Under the pieces are notes generated by a model. The model was not told the DNA's origin and ran no database searches. It saw nothing but the letters and a program-made list of their open reading frames with translations. Source: Chryseobacterium lathyri (GTDB lineage Bacteria > Bacteroidota > Bacteroidia > Flavobacteriales > Weeksellaceae). Taken from it: a stretch of 64,000 nucleotides of DNA. The translations under genes and the position numbers were made by a program. Below, one piece after another: positions 8,313-16,442 of the stretch. Numbering within the stretch: the first letter of the stretch is position 1; the number at the start of each line of letters is the position of its first letter. The stretch lies in the NCBI RefSeq assembly GCF_030812195.1, contig NZ_JAUSSF010000001.1:248001-312000 (forward strand), read 5' to 3'.

Positions 8313-8351
8313 AATTCCGGCGCGGGAAGCAAAGCTTCCCGCGCCGGAATT
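8313..8351 (+). terminator. Strong intrinsic terminator of the sigma operon
   Basis: A perfect 18-base stem with an AAA loop, G/C-rich in the middle (CCGGCGCGGGAAGC / GCTTCCCGCGCCGG), followed by TTTTT. Confidence 0.9.
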
Positions 8352-8390
8352 TTTTTACCTCATAGAAGCAATACGAAAAAAATAAATTCC

Positions 8391-8398
8391 TATTTTTG
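8391..8398 (+). promoter_or_regulatory. -7 promoter element TATTTTTG
   Basis: An exact TAnnTTTG match ending 9 bases before the ATG of the J-domain gene. It implies a very short leader and argues that the in-frame TTG at 8396, which overlaps the element, is not the start. Confidence 0.4.
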
Positions 8399-8407
8399 TA
8401 CAGCTCA

Positions 8408-9055
8408 ATGAAAGACTACTATTATTTTCTCGGGATTTCTCCGGATGCTTCAGAAGAAGACATCAAAAAAGCTTATAGAAAATTATCTTTAAAATACCAT
8501 CCGGACAAGAACGATAACGACGATTTCTTTGCCGGGCGCTTCCGCGAAATTCAGGAAGCGTATGAAATATTGAGTGATTCAGGAAAGAGACGTACCTATG
8601 ATCAGAATTTAGAGAATCATCAGAAAAGTTTCAGGTATAATACTCCGCCTTCCATCAAAACATTTACTTCTAATAAAGTTCATGCAAAAAAAGGGGAGGA
8701 GATCATCATTAACTGGCAAACAAATAATGCCGATGTGGTAAAAATACTGCCTTTCGGCCTTGAAAAACCTTTTGGAGAACGGATTTTTAAGATCACAGAA
8801 TTTAAAGACGGAAAATTTCAGCTTCTGCTGCATGCAACGAATTCTCAGCTTCACAAAACTGCTGTACAGGGAATCACCATTACTGAAGTTTTTGAGAATG
8901 ATGCTGCTCAGTTTAAAAACAGTGTGGAAGAAATGTTTAAACCTCAGCCCAGAACACCGATCAACAGATCCGGACAGCCAAAGATCATGATGCTGATTTG
9001 GGGAATTCTTATTCTGGCGGCAGCTATATATTTTCTGTTCAGGAACTTCGGCTAG
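8408..9055 (+). CDS. Membrane-anchored J-domain protein
   Basis: A 215-residue protein with an N-terminal DnaJ domain (residues 1-70: [20 protein letters not shown], the HPD tripeptide in KYHPDKND, and the helix [20 protein letters not shown]). Then comes an approximately 95-residue beta-rich module ([20 protein letters not shown] ... ITITEV) that looks like an immunoglobulin-like sandwich, and a C-terminal membrane helix ([18 protein letters not shown]). With the J domain in the cytoplasm this is a tail-anchored co-chaperone that could recruit DnaK to the membrane. The glycine-rich and zinc-finger regions of true DnaJ are absent. The start is the ATG at 8408, directly before the domain. It converges with the next gene, one base apart. 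Confidence 0.85.
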   Translation: MKDYYYFLGISPDASEEDIKKAYRKLSLKYHPDKNDNDDFFAGRFREIQEAYEILSDSGKRRTYDQNLENHQKSFRYNTPPSIKTFTSNKVHAKKGEEIIINWQTNNADVVKILPFGLEKPFGERIFKITEFKDGKFQLLLHATNSQLHKTAVQGITITEVFENDAAQFKNSVEEMFKPQPRTPINRSGQPKIMMLIWGILILAAAIYFLFRNFG

Positions 9056-9056
9056 T

Positions 9057-9209
9057 TTAAGCCATCTTTTTCCTTCCGGGACACTTTTTGCATCTTTTTC
9101 CCTTTTTGAATTTCTTACAACATGATTTCTTTTCACAAAACATGTCTTCATTATTGAATGCGTATACTGGAGATAAAGGAGGTACTTTAAATGGGACAAT
9201 CATATTCAT
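9057..9209 (-). CDS. Conserved-looking 50-residue Cys/Lys-rich small protein
   Basis: A short frame on the minus strand reads MNMIVPFKVPPLSPVYAFNN, then a stretch with five cysteines (C25, C30, C31, C40, C43) embedded in lysines, ending PGRKKMA. The cysteines form C-x4-C-C-x8-C-x2-C, a spacing suitable for binding one metal ion. The proline-rich head is free of cysteine. It ends one base short of the convergent J-domain gene, and its codons are regular for this genome. There is no signal peptide or membrane segment. Function is unknown; metal binding or nucleic-acid binding is an inference from composition. An ATG at residue 3 is an alternative start. Confidence 0.65.
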   Translation of the reverse strand: MNMIVPFKVPPLSPVYAFNNEDMFCEKKSCCKKFKKGKRCKKCPGRKKMA

Positions 9210-9449
9210 GCTGCAAATATATTAATTTAGAATAAATATAATTAATAAAATTTCATAAATGTTATAACATCTGTATATCAGTGTGTTTAAAGTGAATTCA
9301 CTACCTGTTTATGACCTGGAAATGCAGATTTTATAATAACTTGATTTCCCCGAAATGATGCATATTCTAAGCAGGAAGTTGAAAATTTAGACTGAATAAA
9401 TTTAAAACAGGCAAGAGTTTTTCTCTATCATTCCGGCAATTTTGAACTC

Positions 9450-9480
9450 TTGTACAGTCGTTTAAAAAATTGTAATTTTA
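9450..9480 (+). promoter_or_regulatory. Candidate promoter of gcvP (TTG-N20-TAATTTTA)
   Basis: TTG at 9450-9452, exactly 20 bases, then TAATTTTA (one mismatch to TAnnTTTG), 36 bases upstream of the gcvP ATG. The rest of the 307-base gap 9210-9516 is AT-rich, with no coding frame or hairpin that I can support; no glycine-riboswitch-like fold was recognised. Confidence 0.5.
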
Positions 9481-9516
9481 CGAATCTTTTTTACGAACAA
9501 AATCTAATAAATAAAA

Positions 9517-12375
9517 ATGAATACAGAACAGTTTGTGAGCCGTCACATTTCCCTTAATGAAGCCGATAAACAGGCAATGTTGGAAAGATTGGGCGTTTCA
9601 AGTATTGAAGAACTAATTTCTCAGACCATTCCTTCTTCTATCCGACTAGAAAAGGATCTTGAGATCTCTGCGCCGCTTTCAGAATACGAAATGCTGAACC
9701 ATTCCAAAGAACTGGCATCGAAGAATACTGATTATACCAGCTATATCGGTTTTGGATACCACAATACACTATTGCCTTCAGCTATTCAGAGAAACATCTT
9801 TGAAAATCCTAGCTGGTACACTGCATATACACCTTATCAGGCTGAAATTGCACAGGGAAGACTGGAAGCACTTCTTAATTTCCAGACTGTAGTGTGTGAT
9901 CTTACAGGTTTTGAGCTGGCTAATGCTTCACTTTTAGATGAATCTACAGCTGCGGCCGAAGCTATGCACATGTTCTTTAACAACAGAACGAAGGATCAGA
10001 AGAAAGCTAATGCCAACAAATTCTTCGTTTCCGACCTTGTTTTACCTCAGACAGTTTCTGTTTTAAAAACGAAAGCAGAAGGTTTAGCAATCGAAATTGT
10101 AGAAGGTGATCACAAAACTCATCAGCTAGACGAAACGTATTACGGTGTCTTATTACAATATCCGGGTAAAAATGGTATCGTTCTGGATTACACAGAAGAT
10201 ATCGTAAACTATAAAAAATTGGATCTGCAGGTAGTTGTAGCTTGTGATCCGATGGCTTTGGTTAAATTAAAATCACCGGCTTCTATGGGAGCTGACTGTG
10301 CCGTTGGAACTTCACAGAGATTCGGTATTCCACTGGGGTACGGAGGACCTCACGCAGCATTTTTCTCTTGCAGAGAAGATTACAAGAGAGACATTCCGGG
10401 AAGAATCATCGGGGTTTCTCAGGATATGTACGGAAAGCGTGCATTGAGAATGGCGCTTCAGACCAGAGAACAGCACATCAAAAGAGAAAGAGCGACGTCC
10501 AATATCTGTACAGCACAGGTGCTTCTTGCCGTAATGGCAGGAATGTACGCGGTTTATCACGGTCCAAAAGGATTAAATTATATTGCTGATCAGATCCACT
10601 TTAAAGCAAACGCTTTGAAAAACGGGCTTAAAGCATTAGGATATCAGACCGTTGAAGAGCCGATCTTCGATACTGTGAAAATCACAATGAGCGAGGATGA
10701 AAAAGGAAGATTGATGAGAGTGATGCTTGATCACAGACTTAATCTGAACTATTTCACAGAAGGAGTGGTAAGTATTGCAATCAACGAAAGTACAACATTG
10801 GAGAAATTAAATTATCTGATGGCTTCTTTCGCTCAGTTTAAAGACAAGCAGACTTTCAAATTAGAAATTAAAGAAGGATACAGCATTCCTGAAGAATTAT
10901 TGAGAAAAGACGAAATTCTTACAGAGCAGGTATTCAACAAATATCATACGGAAACAGAATTGATGCGTTACATCAAGCGTCTTGAAAGAAAAGACTTATC
11001 ATTAACGCACTCAATGATCTCTCTCGGATCTTGTACCATGAAGCTGAATGCAGCCACTCAGATGCTTCCACTTTCATGGGCGGATTGGGGAAGTATTCAT
11101 CCGTTCGTACCGGTAGATCAGGCCGGAGGTTATCAGGAAATGATCAAAGAACTTGAAAAAGATCTTGCTGAGATTACAGGTTTCGCAGGAACTTCATTAC
11201 AGCCAAACTCCGGAGCTCAGGGAGAGTATGCAGGCTTAATGGTGATCAGAGAATACCACATTTCAAGAGGTGAAGGCCACAGAAACGTAGTATTGATCCC
11301 TCAGTCTGCACACGGAACCAACCCGGCTTCTGCAGCAATGGCAGGAATGAAAATTGTTGTGGTGAAAAACCTTGAAAGCGGAGAAATCGATTTCGAAGAT
11401 TTAAAAGCTAAAACAGAGCAAAATTCTGAGAATTTATCTTGTGTAATGATCACATATCCTTCAACTTACGGATTCTTTGATGACAATATTAAAGAAATTA
11501 CAAGCCTGATCCACGAACATGGCGGACAGGTATATATGGACGGTGCCAATATGAACGCTCAGGTAGGATTCACAAGTCCAGGAAACATTGGGGCAGACGT
11601 ATGTCACCTGAACCTGCACAAAACGTTTGCTATTCCTCATGGAGGAGGAGGCCCTGGAGTAGGCCCGATTTGTGTGGCCAAGCACCTGGTTCCTTTTCTT
11701 CCTTCCAATGCCAATATCAGAGTTGGAGCTAAAGAAGCGATCGAAGGGATTTCTGCAGCACCTTACGGTTCAGGTTTGATCCTTAATATTTCTTATTCTT
11801 ACATTAAGATGTTAGGAACAGATGGACTGAAAAAAGCAACAGGGCATGCGATCCTGAACGCCAATTACCTTAAAGGGATATTGGCAGAACATTTCCCGAT
11901 CTTGTATTCCAACAGAAGTGGAAGAGTAGCTCACGAATGTATTGTAGACTTCCGTCAGTTCAAATCTTTAGGAATTGAAGTAGCTGATGTAGCGAAGAGA
12001 CTGATGGATTATGGATTCCATGCGCCTACCGTTTCCTTCCCTGTAGCAGGAACATTAATGATTGAGCCTACAGAATCTGAAAGCAAGTCTGAAATCGACC
12101 GTTTTGCAGAGGCATTAATTTCAATTAAAAAAGAGATTGATGAGATTGCCAACGGAGAAGCAGATCAAGCGAACAATGTCCTTAAAAACGCTCCTCATAC
12201 CGAACAGCTGGTGATCTCGGATTCCTGGGATAAACCGTACAGCAGAGAAAAGGCAGCTTATCCTCTTGAATGGGTAAGAGACCACAAATTCTTCGCTTCT
12301 GTATCCAGAGTGGATGAAGCTTACGGAGACAGAAACCTGGTTTGTACTTGTGAGCCGATTGAAGCTTATATGTAA
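9517..12375 (+). CDS. gcvP: Glycine dehydrogenase (decarboxylating), P-protein
   Basis: A full-length 952-residue P-protein of the glycine cleavage system, which decarboxylates glycine and passes the aminomethyl group to the lipoyl arm of GcvH. It is the fused form: the N-terminal half (residues about 1-440, with RHISLNEADKQAMLERLGV and PYQAEIAQGRLEALLNFQT) is structural, and the C-terminal half carries the PLP site. The PLP lysine is Lys702 in NLHKTFAIPHGGGGPGVGP; HGTNPASAAMAGM and the glycine-rich loop are also present. It acts in the cytoplasm. It stands alone here (gcvH and gcvT are not in the window), with its own promoter candidate and a terminator. The start MNTEQFVSRHISL matches the family's usual N-terminus. 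Confidence 0.98.
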   Translation: MNTEQFVSRHISLNEADKQAMLERLGVSSIEELISQTIPSSIRLEKDLEISAPLSEYEMLNHSKELASKNTDYTSYIGFGYHNTLLPSAIQRNIFENPSWYTAYTPYQAEIAQGRLEALLNFQTVVCDLTGFELANASLLDESTAAAEAMHMFFNNRTKDQKKANANKFFVSDLVLPQTVSVLKTKAEGLAIEIVEGDHKTHQLDETYYGVLLQYPGKNGIVLDYTEDIVNYKKLDLQVVVACDPMALVKLKSPASMGADCAVGTSQRFGIPLGYGGPHAAFFSCREDYKRDIPGRIIGVSQDMYGKRALRMALQTREQHIKRERATSNICTAQVLLAVMAGMYAVYHGPKGLNYIADQIHFKANALKNGLKALGYQTVEEPIFDTVKITMSEDEKGRLMRVMLDHRLNLNYFTEGVVSIAINESTTLEKLNYLMASFAQFKDKQTFKLEIKEGYSIPEELLRKDEILTEQVFNKYHTETELMRYIKRLERKDLSLTHSMISLGSCTMKLNAATQMLPLSWADWGSIHPFVPVDQAGGYQEMIKELEKDLAEITGFAGTSLQPNSGAQGEYAGLMVIREYHISRGEGHRNVVLIPQSAHGTNPASAAMAGMKIVVVKNLESGEIDFEDLKAKTEQNSENLSCVMITYPSTYGFFDDNIKEITSLIHEHGGQVYMDGANMNAQVGFTSPGNIGADVCHLNLHKTFAIPHGGGGPGVGPICVAKHLVPFLPSNANIRVGAKEAIEGISAAPYGSGLILNISYSYIKMLGTDGLKKATGHAILNANYLKGILAEHFPILYSNRSGRVAHECIVDFRQFKSLGIEVADVAKRLMDYGFHAPTVSFPVAGTLMIEPTESESKSEIDRFAEALISIKKEIDEIANGEADQANNVLKNAPHTEQLVISDSWDKPYSREKAAYPLEWVRDHKFFASVSRVDEAYGDRNLVCTCEPIEAYM

Positions 12376-12395
12376 TCAGGATTTATGACCCATAT

Positions 12396-12430
12396 AAAAA
12401 CACCCGTTTGGATTCCAGGCGGGTGTTTTT
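12396..12430 (+). terminator. Intrinsic terminator after gcvP
   Basis: An 11-base perfect stem AAAAACACCCG / CGGGTGTTTTT, with extra pairing (TGG/CCA) in the loop. It can work for both gcvP and the convergent lipoprotein gene. Confidence 0.85.
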
Positions 12431-12451
12431 TTAAAATTATTTTATATCCTG

Positions 12452-12634
12452 TTACCTTCTTCGGGAGCTGTATGCTACAAGAAGTGCTATAGCCATGGTA
12501 CCAAAAGTTACCATTGAAACTGTTTTAATCGATACCTCACTATTATTTGTCTGTGATGTATTATGATCCTTCTCACACGAAGACAGGAACACTACTGTCA
12601 TGAATAGACAGCCCAAGAGTAATTTTTTAATCAT
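12452..12634 (-). CDS. Small lipoprotein with C-terminal membrane helix
   Basis: A 60-residue protein starting MIKKLLLGCLFMTVVFLSSC: a typical lipoprotein signal with the lipobox L-S-S-C, giving a mature N-terminal Cys20. The mature part is a short polar stretch (EKDHNTSQTNNSEVS) followed by a hydrophobic segment (VTFGTMAIALLVAY) and a basic SSRRR end. The ATG at 12634 is chosen over an upstream one at 12688 because it places the signal peptide at the N-terminus. A lipid anchor plus a second membrane helix in so small a protein is unusual. No family recognised. It converges on gcvP and shares its terminator. Confidence 0.6.
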   Translation of the reverse strand: MIKKLLLGCLFMTVVFLSSCEKDHNTSQTNNSEVSIKTVSMVTFGTMAIALLVAYSSRRR

Positions 12635-12744
12635 AAAATGTATTTGTTTGGTTTTAAATATTTTACGATCAAAAAAGATACCGAACAAGCTATTTAAATA
12701 AGAATTCTGTATGTGATAAATAGGAAATTTTACTGTTGGTTCTT

Positions 12745-13062
12745 TTAGCCTGTAATCTTCAATGACCCAATAAGGCCCTCACTGAACTCGAAATGGTATT
12801 TCAAAGTCACCGGACTTCCTGGAAATGTGCCTGAAATTTCCGCTGACAAAACATGATCTGTTTCGTTATAATCTAAAGTTTTCATGCTGGCTTTGTATTC
12901 TTTGTTGGCGGTGTCAATCCAGTTTTGTATTTCTGTTTTTCCGTTGTGGGTTTTGCCTTCGTCAAATACGACTGCGGTTTCTATAAAGCAATCAGCATAG
13001 GCATGACTGTCAAATTCGTTTTGTGCTTTCACTAATTTTGAAATGATGTTAGGTAAATTCAT
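12745..13062 (-). CDS. SnoaL/NTF2-like protein
   Basis: A 105-residue alpha+beta barrel protein of the SnoaL-like (NTF2 fold) kind. The N-terminal helix NIISKLVKAQNEFDSHAYAD is followed by CFIETAVVFDEGKTHNGKTEIQNW, where the D-E and the helix after NGKTEI line the ligand pocket, and then by four strands (YKASMKTLDYNE, AEISGTFPGSP, LKYHFEFSEGLI). It is probably a ligand-binding or small isomerase-type enzyme. It lies downstream of the SDR gene on the same strand, separated by a 63-base heptamer repeat, so the two probably form one unit under the divergent HxlR regulator. The substrate is unknown. Confidence 0.8.
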   Translation of the reverse strand: MNLPNIISKLVKAQNEFDSHAYADCFIETAVVFDEGKTHNGKTEIQNWIDTANKEYKASMKTLDYNETDHVLSAEISGTFPGSPVTLKYHFEFSEGLIGSLKITG

Positions 13063-13080
13063 TTTTATTTTGTTTTTAAA

Positions 13081-13143
13081 TTATCAATTATCAATTATCA
13101 ATTATCAATTATCAATTATCAATTATCAATTATCAATTATCAA
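13081..13143 (+). repeat. Nine tandem copies of TTATCAA
   Basis: A perfect 7-base microsatellite: TTATCAA repeated nine times without interruption. It fills nearly all the gap between the SnoaL-like and SDR genes and overlaps the stop codon of the SDR gene. On the minus strand it reads TTGATAA and lies 19-81 bases upstream of the SnoaL-like start codon. Confidence 0.95.
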
Positions 13144-13934
13144 ATTGTGGGTATCGTTCCTCCGTCAATAATGTATTCGGTTCCTGTGAGATAATGAGCT
13201 CTTGGTGACACCAGGAACCCTACCAGTTCAGCTACTTCTTCGGGTTTTGCCGGTCTTCCATAAGGAATTCCTCCCAATGCATCCATTACGCTTTGTGTAG
13301 CCTGTTCTACGGTACTTTTGTTACTTTCAGCGATCCGTTCCATCATTCTTGCAGAAGCTGTAGTCATGATCCAGCCGGGTGAAACAGTTAATACGCGGAC
13401 TCCTTTTGGAGCAACTTCGTTGGATAAGCTTTTGCTGTAATTCAGTAATCCTGCCTTTGCAGCAGCATAGGGGAGTGTACTGTCATATAATGGTAATCTG
13501 GCCTGAATGGAGGCAATATGAATAATGACACCGGTTTTCCTTTCAATCATTTGCGGTAGAAAGCCCCTGTCCAGGCGTACCGGTGATAAAAGATTGGTCT
13601 GTAGCGAATGCAGCCAGTCTTCGTCGGTTAAAACGGCGAAGCCACCGCCTTTGGTCTCTGAGCCTCCGAGATTATTAACTAAAATATCCAGCTTCCCGAA
13701 TTTTTGTACAACTTCTTCCACCACTGTATGAGTTCCCTGAGAGGTACTGAGATCTACTGAAATAAAGTATAAGTCTGGATTTTCCTCGTCGGGAGGGTTT
13801 CTTGCAACGGTAATTACTGTGGCCCCTGCACTCAGTAATCTTTCTGCGATGGCTTTTCCTGCTCCTTTAGTACCACCTGTGACCAGGGCTGTTTTGCCTT
13901 TCAGTTCGTTATTGAAATTAAACTGTTCTTTCAT
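13140..13934 (-). CDS. SDR-family oxidoreductase (HxlR-linked)
   Basis: A 264-residue classical SDR. Rossmann motif ALVTGGTKGAGKAIAERL, structural NNLGG, a Ser in IIHIASIQA, catalytic Y-A-A-A-K, and the C-terminal YLTGTEYIIDGGTIPT are all present. It uses NAD(H) or NADP(H) on an unknown substrate. It faces a HxlR-type regulator across 125 bases, an arrangement in which the regulator usually controls the oxidoreductase in response to aldehydes, quinones or similar electrophiles. Its stop codon lies within the last copies of the TTATCAA repeat, so slippage there would change only bases after the last codons. Confidence 0.88.
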   Translation of the reverse strand: MKEQFNFNNELKGKTALVTGGTKGAGKAIAERLLSAGATVITVARNPPDEENPDLYFISVDLSTSQGTHTVVEEVVQKFGKLDILVNNLGGSETKGGGFAVLTDEDWLHSLQTNLLSPVRLDRGFLPQMIERKTGVIIHIASIQARLPLYDSTLPYAAAKAGLLNYSKSLSNEVAPKGVRVLTVSPGWIMTTASARMMERIAESNKSTVEQATQSVMDALGGIPYGRPAKPEEVAELVGFLVSPRAHYLTGTEYIIDGGTIPTI

Positions 13935-14024
13935 ATGCTAAATTCTTTGATACAAATTTCAGAAGTATCTTCATTTCCGGCAATAAGGGAAAATCGAATT
14001 GCATAGGGATTAATTTTTCCCCTA

Positions 14025-14055
14025 TTGTACATTTTGGAACATTGGGCTAATTTTA
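14025..14055 (+). promoter_or_regulatory. Promoter of the HxlR gene (TTG-N20-TAATTTTA)
   Basis: TTG at 14025-14027, exactly 20 bases, TAATTTTA at 14048-14055, then CAGT and the ATG. The transcript would start at or next to the start codon, so the mRNA would be nearly leaderless. The arrangement is identical to that before gcvP. An HxlR operator is likely to lie between here and 13935, but I see no clear palindrome. Confidence 0.55.
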
Positions 14056-14059
14056 CAGT

Positions 14060-14410
14060 ATGTATGAAAGAAAAATTCCTTTGAACTTAAATTGCGGTCT
14101 TGATCTGATCGGTGAAGTGCTTTACGGAAAATGGAAGATCCGTTTGCTGTGGTTTATTAATGAAGGGTATCAACGTCCGAGTGAACTGCAGCGCAAAATT
14201 CCCGATGCTTCAAGACGGGTATTGAATATTCAGCTGAAAGAACTGGAAGAACACGAACTGGTTTCAAAAATCATTTATGCCCAGCTTCCGCCAAAAGTAG
14301 AGTATTATCTTACAGATTTTGGTAAGACACTGATTCCTGTTATTTCTGCATTGGGAAATTGGGGAGATCAGCATGAAGAGCGGTTGCGGAAAGTTATTTT
14401 GAAGAAATAG
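14060..14410 (+). CDS. HxlR-family transcriptional regulator
   Basis: A 116-residue winged helix-turn-helix protein of the HxlR/YodB type: LNCGLDLIGEVLYGKWKIRL (the family's entry cysteine plus the G-K-W-K core), WFINEGYQRPSELQRKIPDA, RRVLNIQLKELEEHELVSK (recognition region) and the wing YAQLPPKVEYYLTDFGKTL. HxlR proteins act as dimers; several sense electrophiles or thiol stress through the N-terminal cysteine, here Cys11. It is divergent from the SDR/SnoaL pair and is probably their regulator. The start codon is set by the promoter lying directly in front of it. Confidence 0.9.
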   Translation: MYERKIPLNLNCGLDLIGEVLYGKWKIRLLWFINEGYQRPSELQRKIPDASRRVLNIQLKELEEHELVSKIIYAQLPPKVEYYLTDFGKTLIPVISALGNWGDQHEERLRKVILKK

Positions 14411-14526
14411 GAGCAGGTAAGCTTTTTGAGTGGTAATGATTTATTCCCTAGGGAATTTGAACTAGGGTTGATAAATCTCTGTTATCAAGCTATAGGTTTT
14501 ATAACGATAAAAATTTATTTTGGATT

Positions 14527-15258
14527 CTATTTCCCTTCATCCCAATAAAAACTATCCGGATATATCCTCGCCCCAAACACAGCCGTTCCCACTCTCACAA
14601 TGGTAGCTCCCTCTTCAATGGCTATCTCCAAATCACTGCTCATTCCCATGGAAAGTTCCTTCATTTCTACGTTAGGAATATTCTGGCTGATGATTTCCTG
14701 CTGAAGGTCTTTCAGGATCTTAAAACAGCTTCTTACTTTCTCCGTTTCTGCACTGAAAAGGCCGATGGTCATCAAGCCTTTAATCTTTAATGTACTGAAT
14801 TCAGAAACCTTTCTGGCCAGTTCAGCGGCTTCATCTGGATGGACGCCGAATTTACTTTCCTCTTCTGAGGTATTCACCTGGATGAGTACCTCTATTGTTT
14901 TTCCTTCCGATAAAAGCCTTTGATGAAGTTTTTCTGCAAGATCCAGACGGTCCAGAGAGTGTACGCAAACGACATCATATTTTAGAATATCTTTGATCTT
15001 ATTGGTCTGCAGGTGGCCTATAAAATGATTTTCATGTGGTATGCCTTTCAGCTCATCATATTTCTCTTTCAGTTCCTGGACTTTATTCTCTGCAATTAAA
15101 GTCTGCCCGTTTTCTAAAGCTGTTTTAATATGCTCTGCTGAAACTGTTTTTGTAGCTAGCAATAATCTGACTTCATCCCGGTTTCGGCCTGCTTGCTCGC
15201 ATGCTTTCTTTATCCTGTCATTGATGATTCCAAGATTATGGAGGATATCTTCTTTCAT
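14527..15258 (-). CDS. YggS-family PLP homeostasis protein
   Basis: A 243-residue PLP-binding protein of the YggS/PLPBP/PROSC family, a single alanine-racemase-like TIM barrel that buffers pyridoxal phosphate and has no catalysis of its own. PLP Lys37 is in [11 protein letters not shown]. Other family marks: [37 protein letters not shown], and the phosphate-binding [22 protein letters not shown] end. It is somewhat longer at the C-terminus than E. coli YggS. The ATG overlaps the stop of the upstream AAA ATPase gene by 4 bases (translational coupling). Cytoplasmic. Confidence 0.93.
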   Translation of the reverse strand: MKEDILHNLGIINDRIKKACEQAGRNRDEVRLLLATKTVSAEHIKTALENGQTLIAENKVQELKEKYDELKGIPHENHFIGHLQTNKIKDILKYDVVCVHSLDRLDLAEKLHQRLLSEGKTIEVLIQVNTSEEESKFGVHPDEAAELARKVSEFSTLKIKGLMTIGLFSAETEKVRSCFKILKDLQQEIISQNIPNVEMKELSMGMSSDLEIAIEEGATIVRVGTAVFGARIYPDSFYWDEGK

Positions 15259-15974
15259 AGCTGTATCGTTTCCTTCGCTTCCAGCTTTTGAATTAAAGCT
15301 GACTTAATTGATGTTAAAGCATGGTCTTTCGCCTCGGCAAAAGAAATGTTGTACTTACGGTCTATTTTTCTCAGTTCTTCCGGGAATTTAGAAAGGAGAT
15401 CATCATAAAAGGTATCAAGAAACTCGGTGGGTGGCATTTCATAGCTGATCTTTAGCTGGAAACGTCTCAGCAAAGCGGTATCAATGATCTCTGCATGATT
15501 CGTTGCACAGATTAAAAGGGCATTTTCGGGATAATAATCGATCAGCTGGATCAGCGTATTCACCAGTCTTCTCATTTCTCCTACATCCTTATCGTCGCTT
15601 CCTCTTGCTTTCCCGATCTGGTCCAGCTCATCCAGAAACAGGACAGATCTTTCCCTGGCGGCTTTATCAAATATCATTTTAATATTCTGGGAAGTTTCCC
15701 CGATGCGGGACGAGACAATATTGCTCAGATTTAAGATCAGTATATTTTTATTCAAAGCATTGGCGACAGCTTTGGCGGTCATCGTTTTTCCACATCCGGA
15801 ATTTCCCTGCAGAAGGATCTTGTTATTTACGGGGAGGCCGTATTCCTGCAATTCTTTTACATAGGTGTGTTCTTTAATAAGCTGCGCAAGCTGGGCTCTG
15901 TTATTGCTGCTAAGAAATACATTGTTGAGGGTTACTTCCTCTTTATCCTGAATGATGAGATTGTACAGATTCAT
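15255..15974 (-). CDS. AAA-family ATPase, small single-domain
   Basis: A 239-residue AAA+ protein. Walker A GNSGCGKT (about residues 57-64), Walker B SVLFLDELDQIG, sensor-1 ICATNHAE and an arginine-finger region LLRRFQLKI are seen. A short N-terminal segment (MNLYNLIIQDKEEVTLNNVF) and a C-terminal helical lid complete it. There is no protease, FtsH or DNA-binding domain, so it is a stand-alone ATPase resembling the ATPase part of proteasome-like or Cdc48-type machines. It overlaps yggS by 4 bases. Its substrate is unknown. This coupling to yggS may be chance operon structure or a functional link. Confidence 0.85.
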   Translation of the reverse strand: MNLYNLIIQDKEEVTLNNVFLSSNNRAQLAQLIKEHTYVKELQEYGLPVNNKILLQGNSGCGKTMTAKAVANALNKNILILNLSNIVSSRIGETSQNIKMIFDKAARERSVLFLDELDQIGKARGSDDKDVGEMRRLVNTLIQLIDYYPENALLICATNHAEIIDTALLRRFQLKISYEMPPTEFLDTFYDDLLSKFPEELRKIDRKYNISFAEAKDHALTSIKSALIQKLEAKETIQL

Positions 15975-16003
15975 GCTAAAACTAAAAATAATTCTTATCT
16001 ATA

Positions 16004-16011
16004 CAAAGATA
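16004..16011 (-). promoter_or_regulatory. -7 promoter element TATCTTTG for the AAA/yggS operon
   Basis: On the minus strand TATCTTTG matches TAnnTTTG exactly, about 30 bases before the ATG of the AAA gene. No TTG is seen at the right spacing. Confidence 0.4.
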
Positions 16012-16358
16012 AGGCTTTATTAAATGATGGTTGGTCCTGAATTAAGAATTAACAGGTAGCCCAGACCAGGAAAGGAGAGAATATTCAACATGAATGGGCT
16101 TTAGCCGGCTTACAAATAAGAGCATGCTGCCAGATTTAGATCAAGCCATTAGTTGTCAGATATTTAACAAGGAAAGCCGAACCATTGTTCAGCTTTACTA
16201 TTGGGATATATAAAATTTGCTATGAAATTTAATAGAAGGGGTTATGTTTTCGGGCCCTTTTACTCCAATGAGTAAAAGAGCAGAATCTGAATATTCAGAT
16301 TAAAAACATAAACAATACAATTAATATGGATGTTCTATAGAGCTTTTCTTTATAGAAC

Positions 16359-16442
16359 TTAGTTTCTTTGTTCTCTTTTTACTGTCATAAAGTAAGAAGC
16401 GAATACTACTACACATGTTGCGATACCGATGTAAGTTACCAT
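16359..16442 (-). CDS. Putative 27-residue single-pass membrane peptide
   Basis: A minus-strand frame of 27 codons: MVTYIGIATCVVVFASYFMT followed by the basic tail VKREQRN. One hydrophobic helix of about 17 residues with a positive C-terminal end would place the tail in the cytoplasm. Upstream on the same strand, TTG, 19 bases and TAATATTG make a fair flavobacterial promoter. An inverted repeat (GTTCTATA / TATAGAAC, 16332-16358) begins just after the stop. Small single-pass peptides of this form often serve as accessory subunits of membrane complexes, but none is encoded nearby. No family recognised. Confidence 0.5.
   Translation of the reverse strand: MVTYIGIATCVVVFASYFMTVKREQRN

Noticed and set aside
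8609..9199. 196-codon minus-strand frame
   Set aside because: It lies antisense to the J-domain gene and out of frame with the real 50-codon gene at 9057-9209; its composition is that of a shadow frame.
14468..14488. Hairpin TTGATAA / TTATCAA between HxlR and yggS
   Set aside because: Only 7 A/T-rich pairs and no T tract; too weak to call a terminator, although the word equals the heptamer repeat unit.
16332..16358. Inverted repeat GTTCTATA / TATAGAAC after the 27-codon frame
   Set aside because: The stem is AT-rich and short and lacks a T tract on the minus strand, so it is not called as a terminator.
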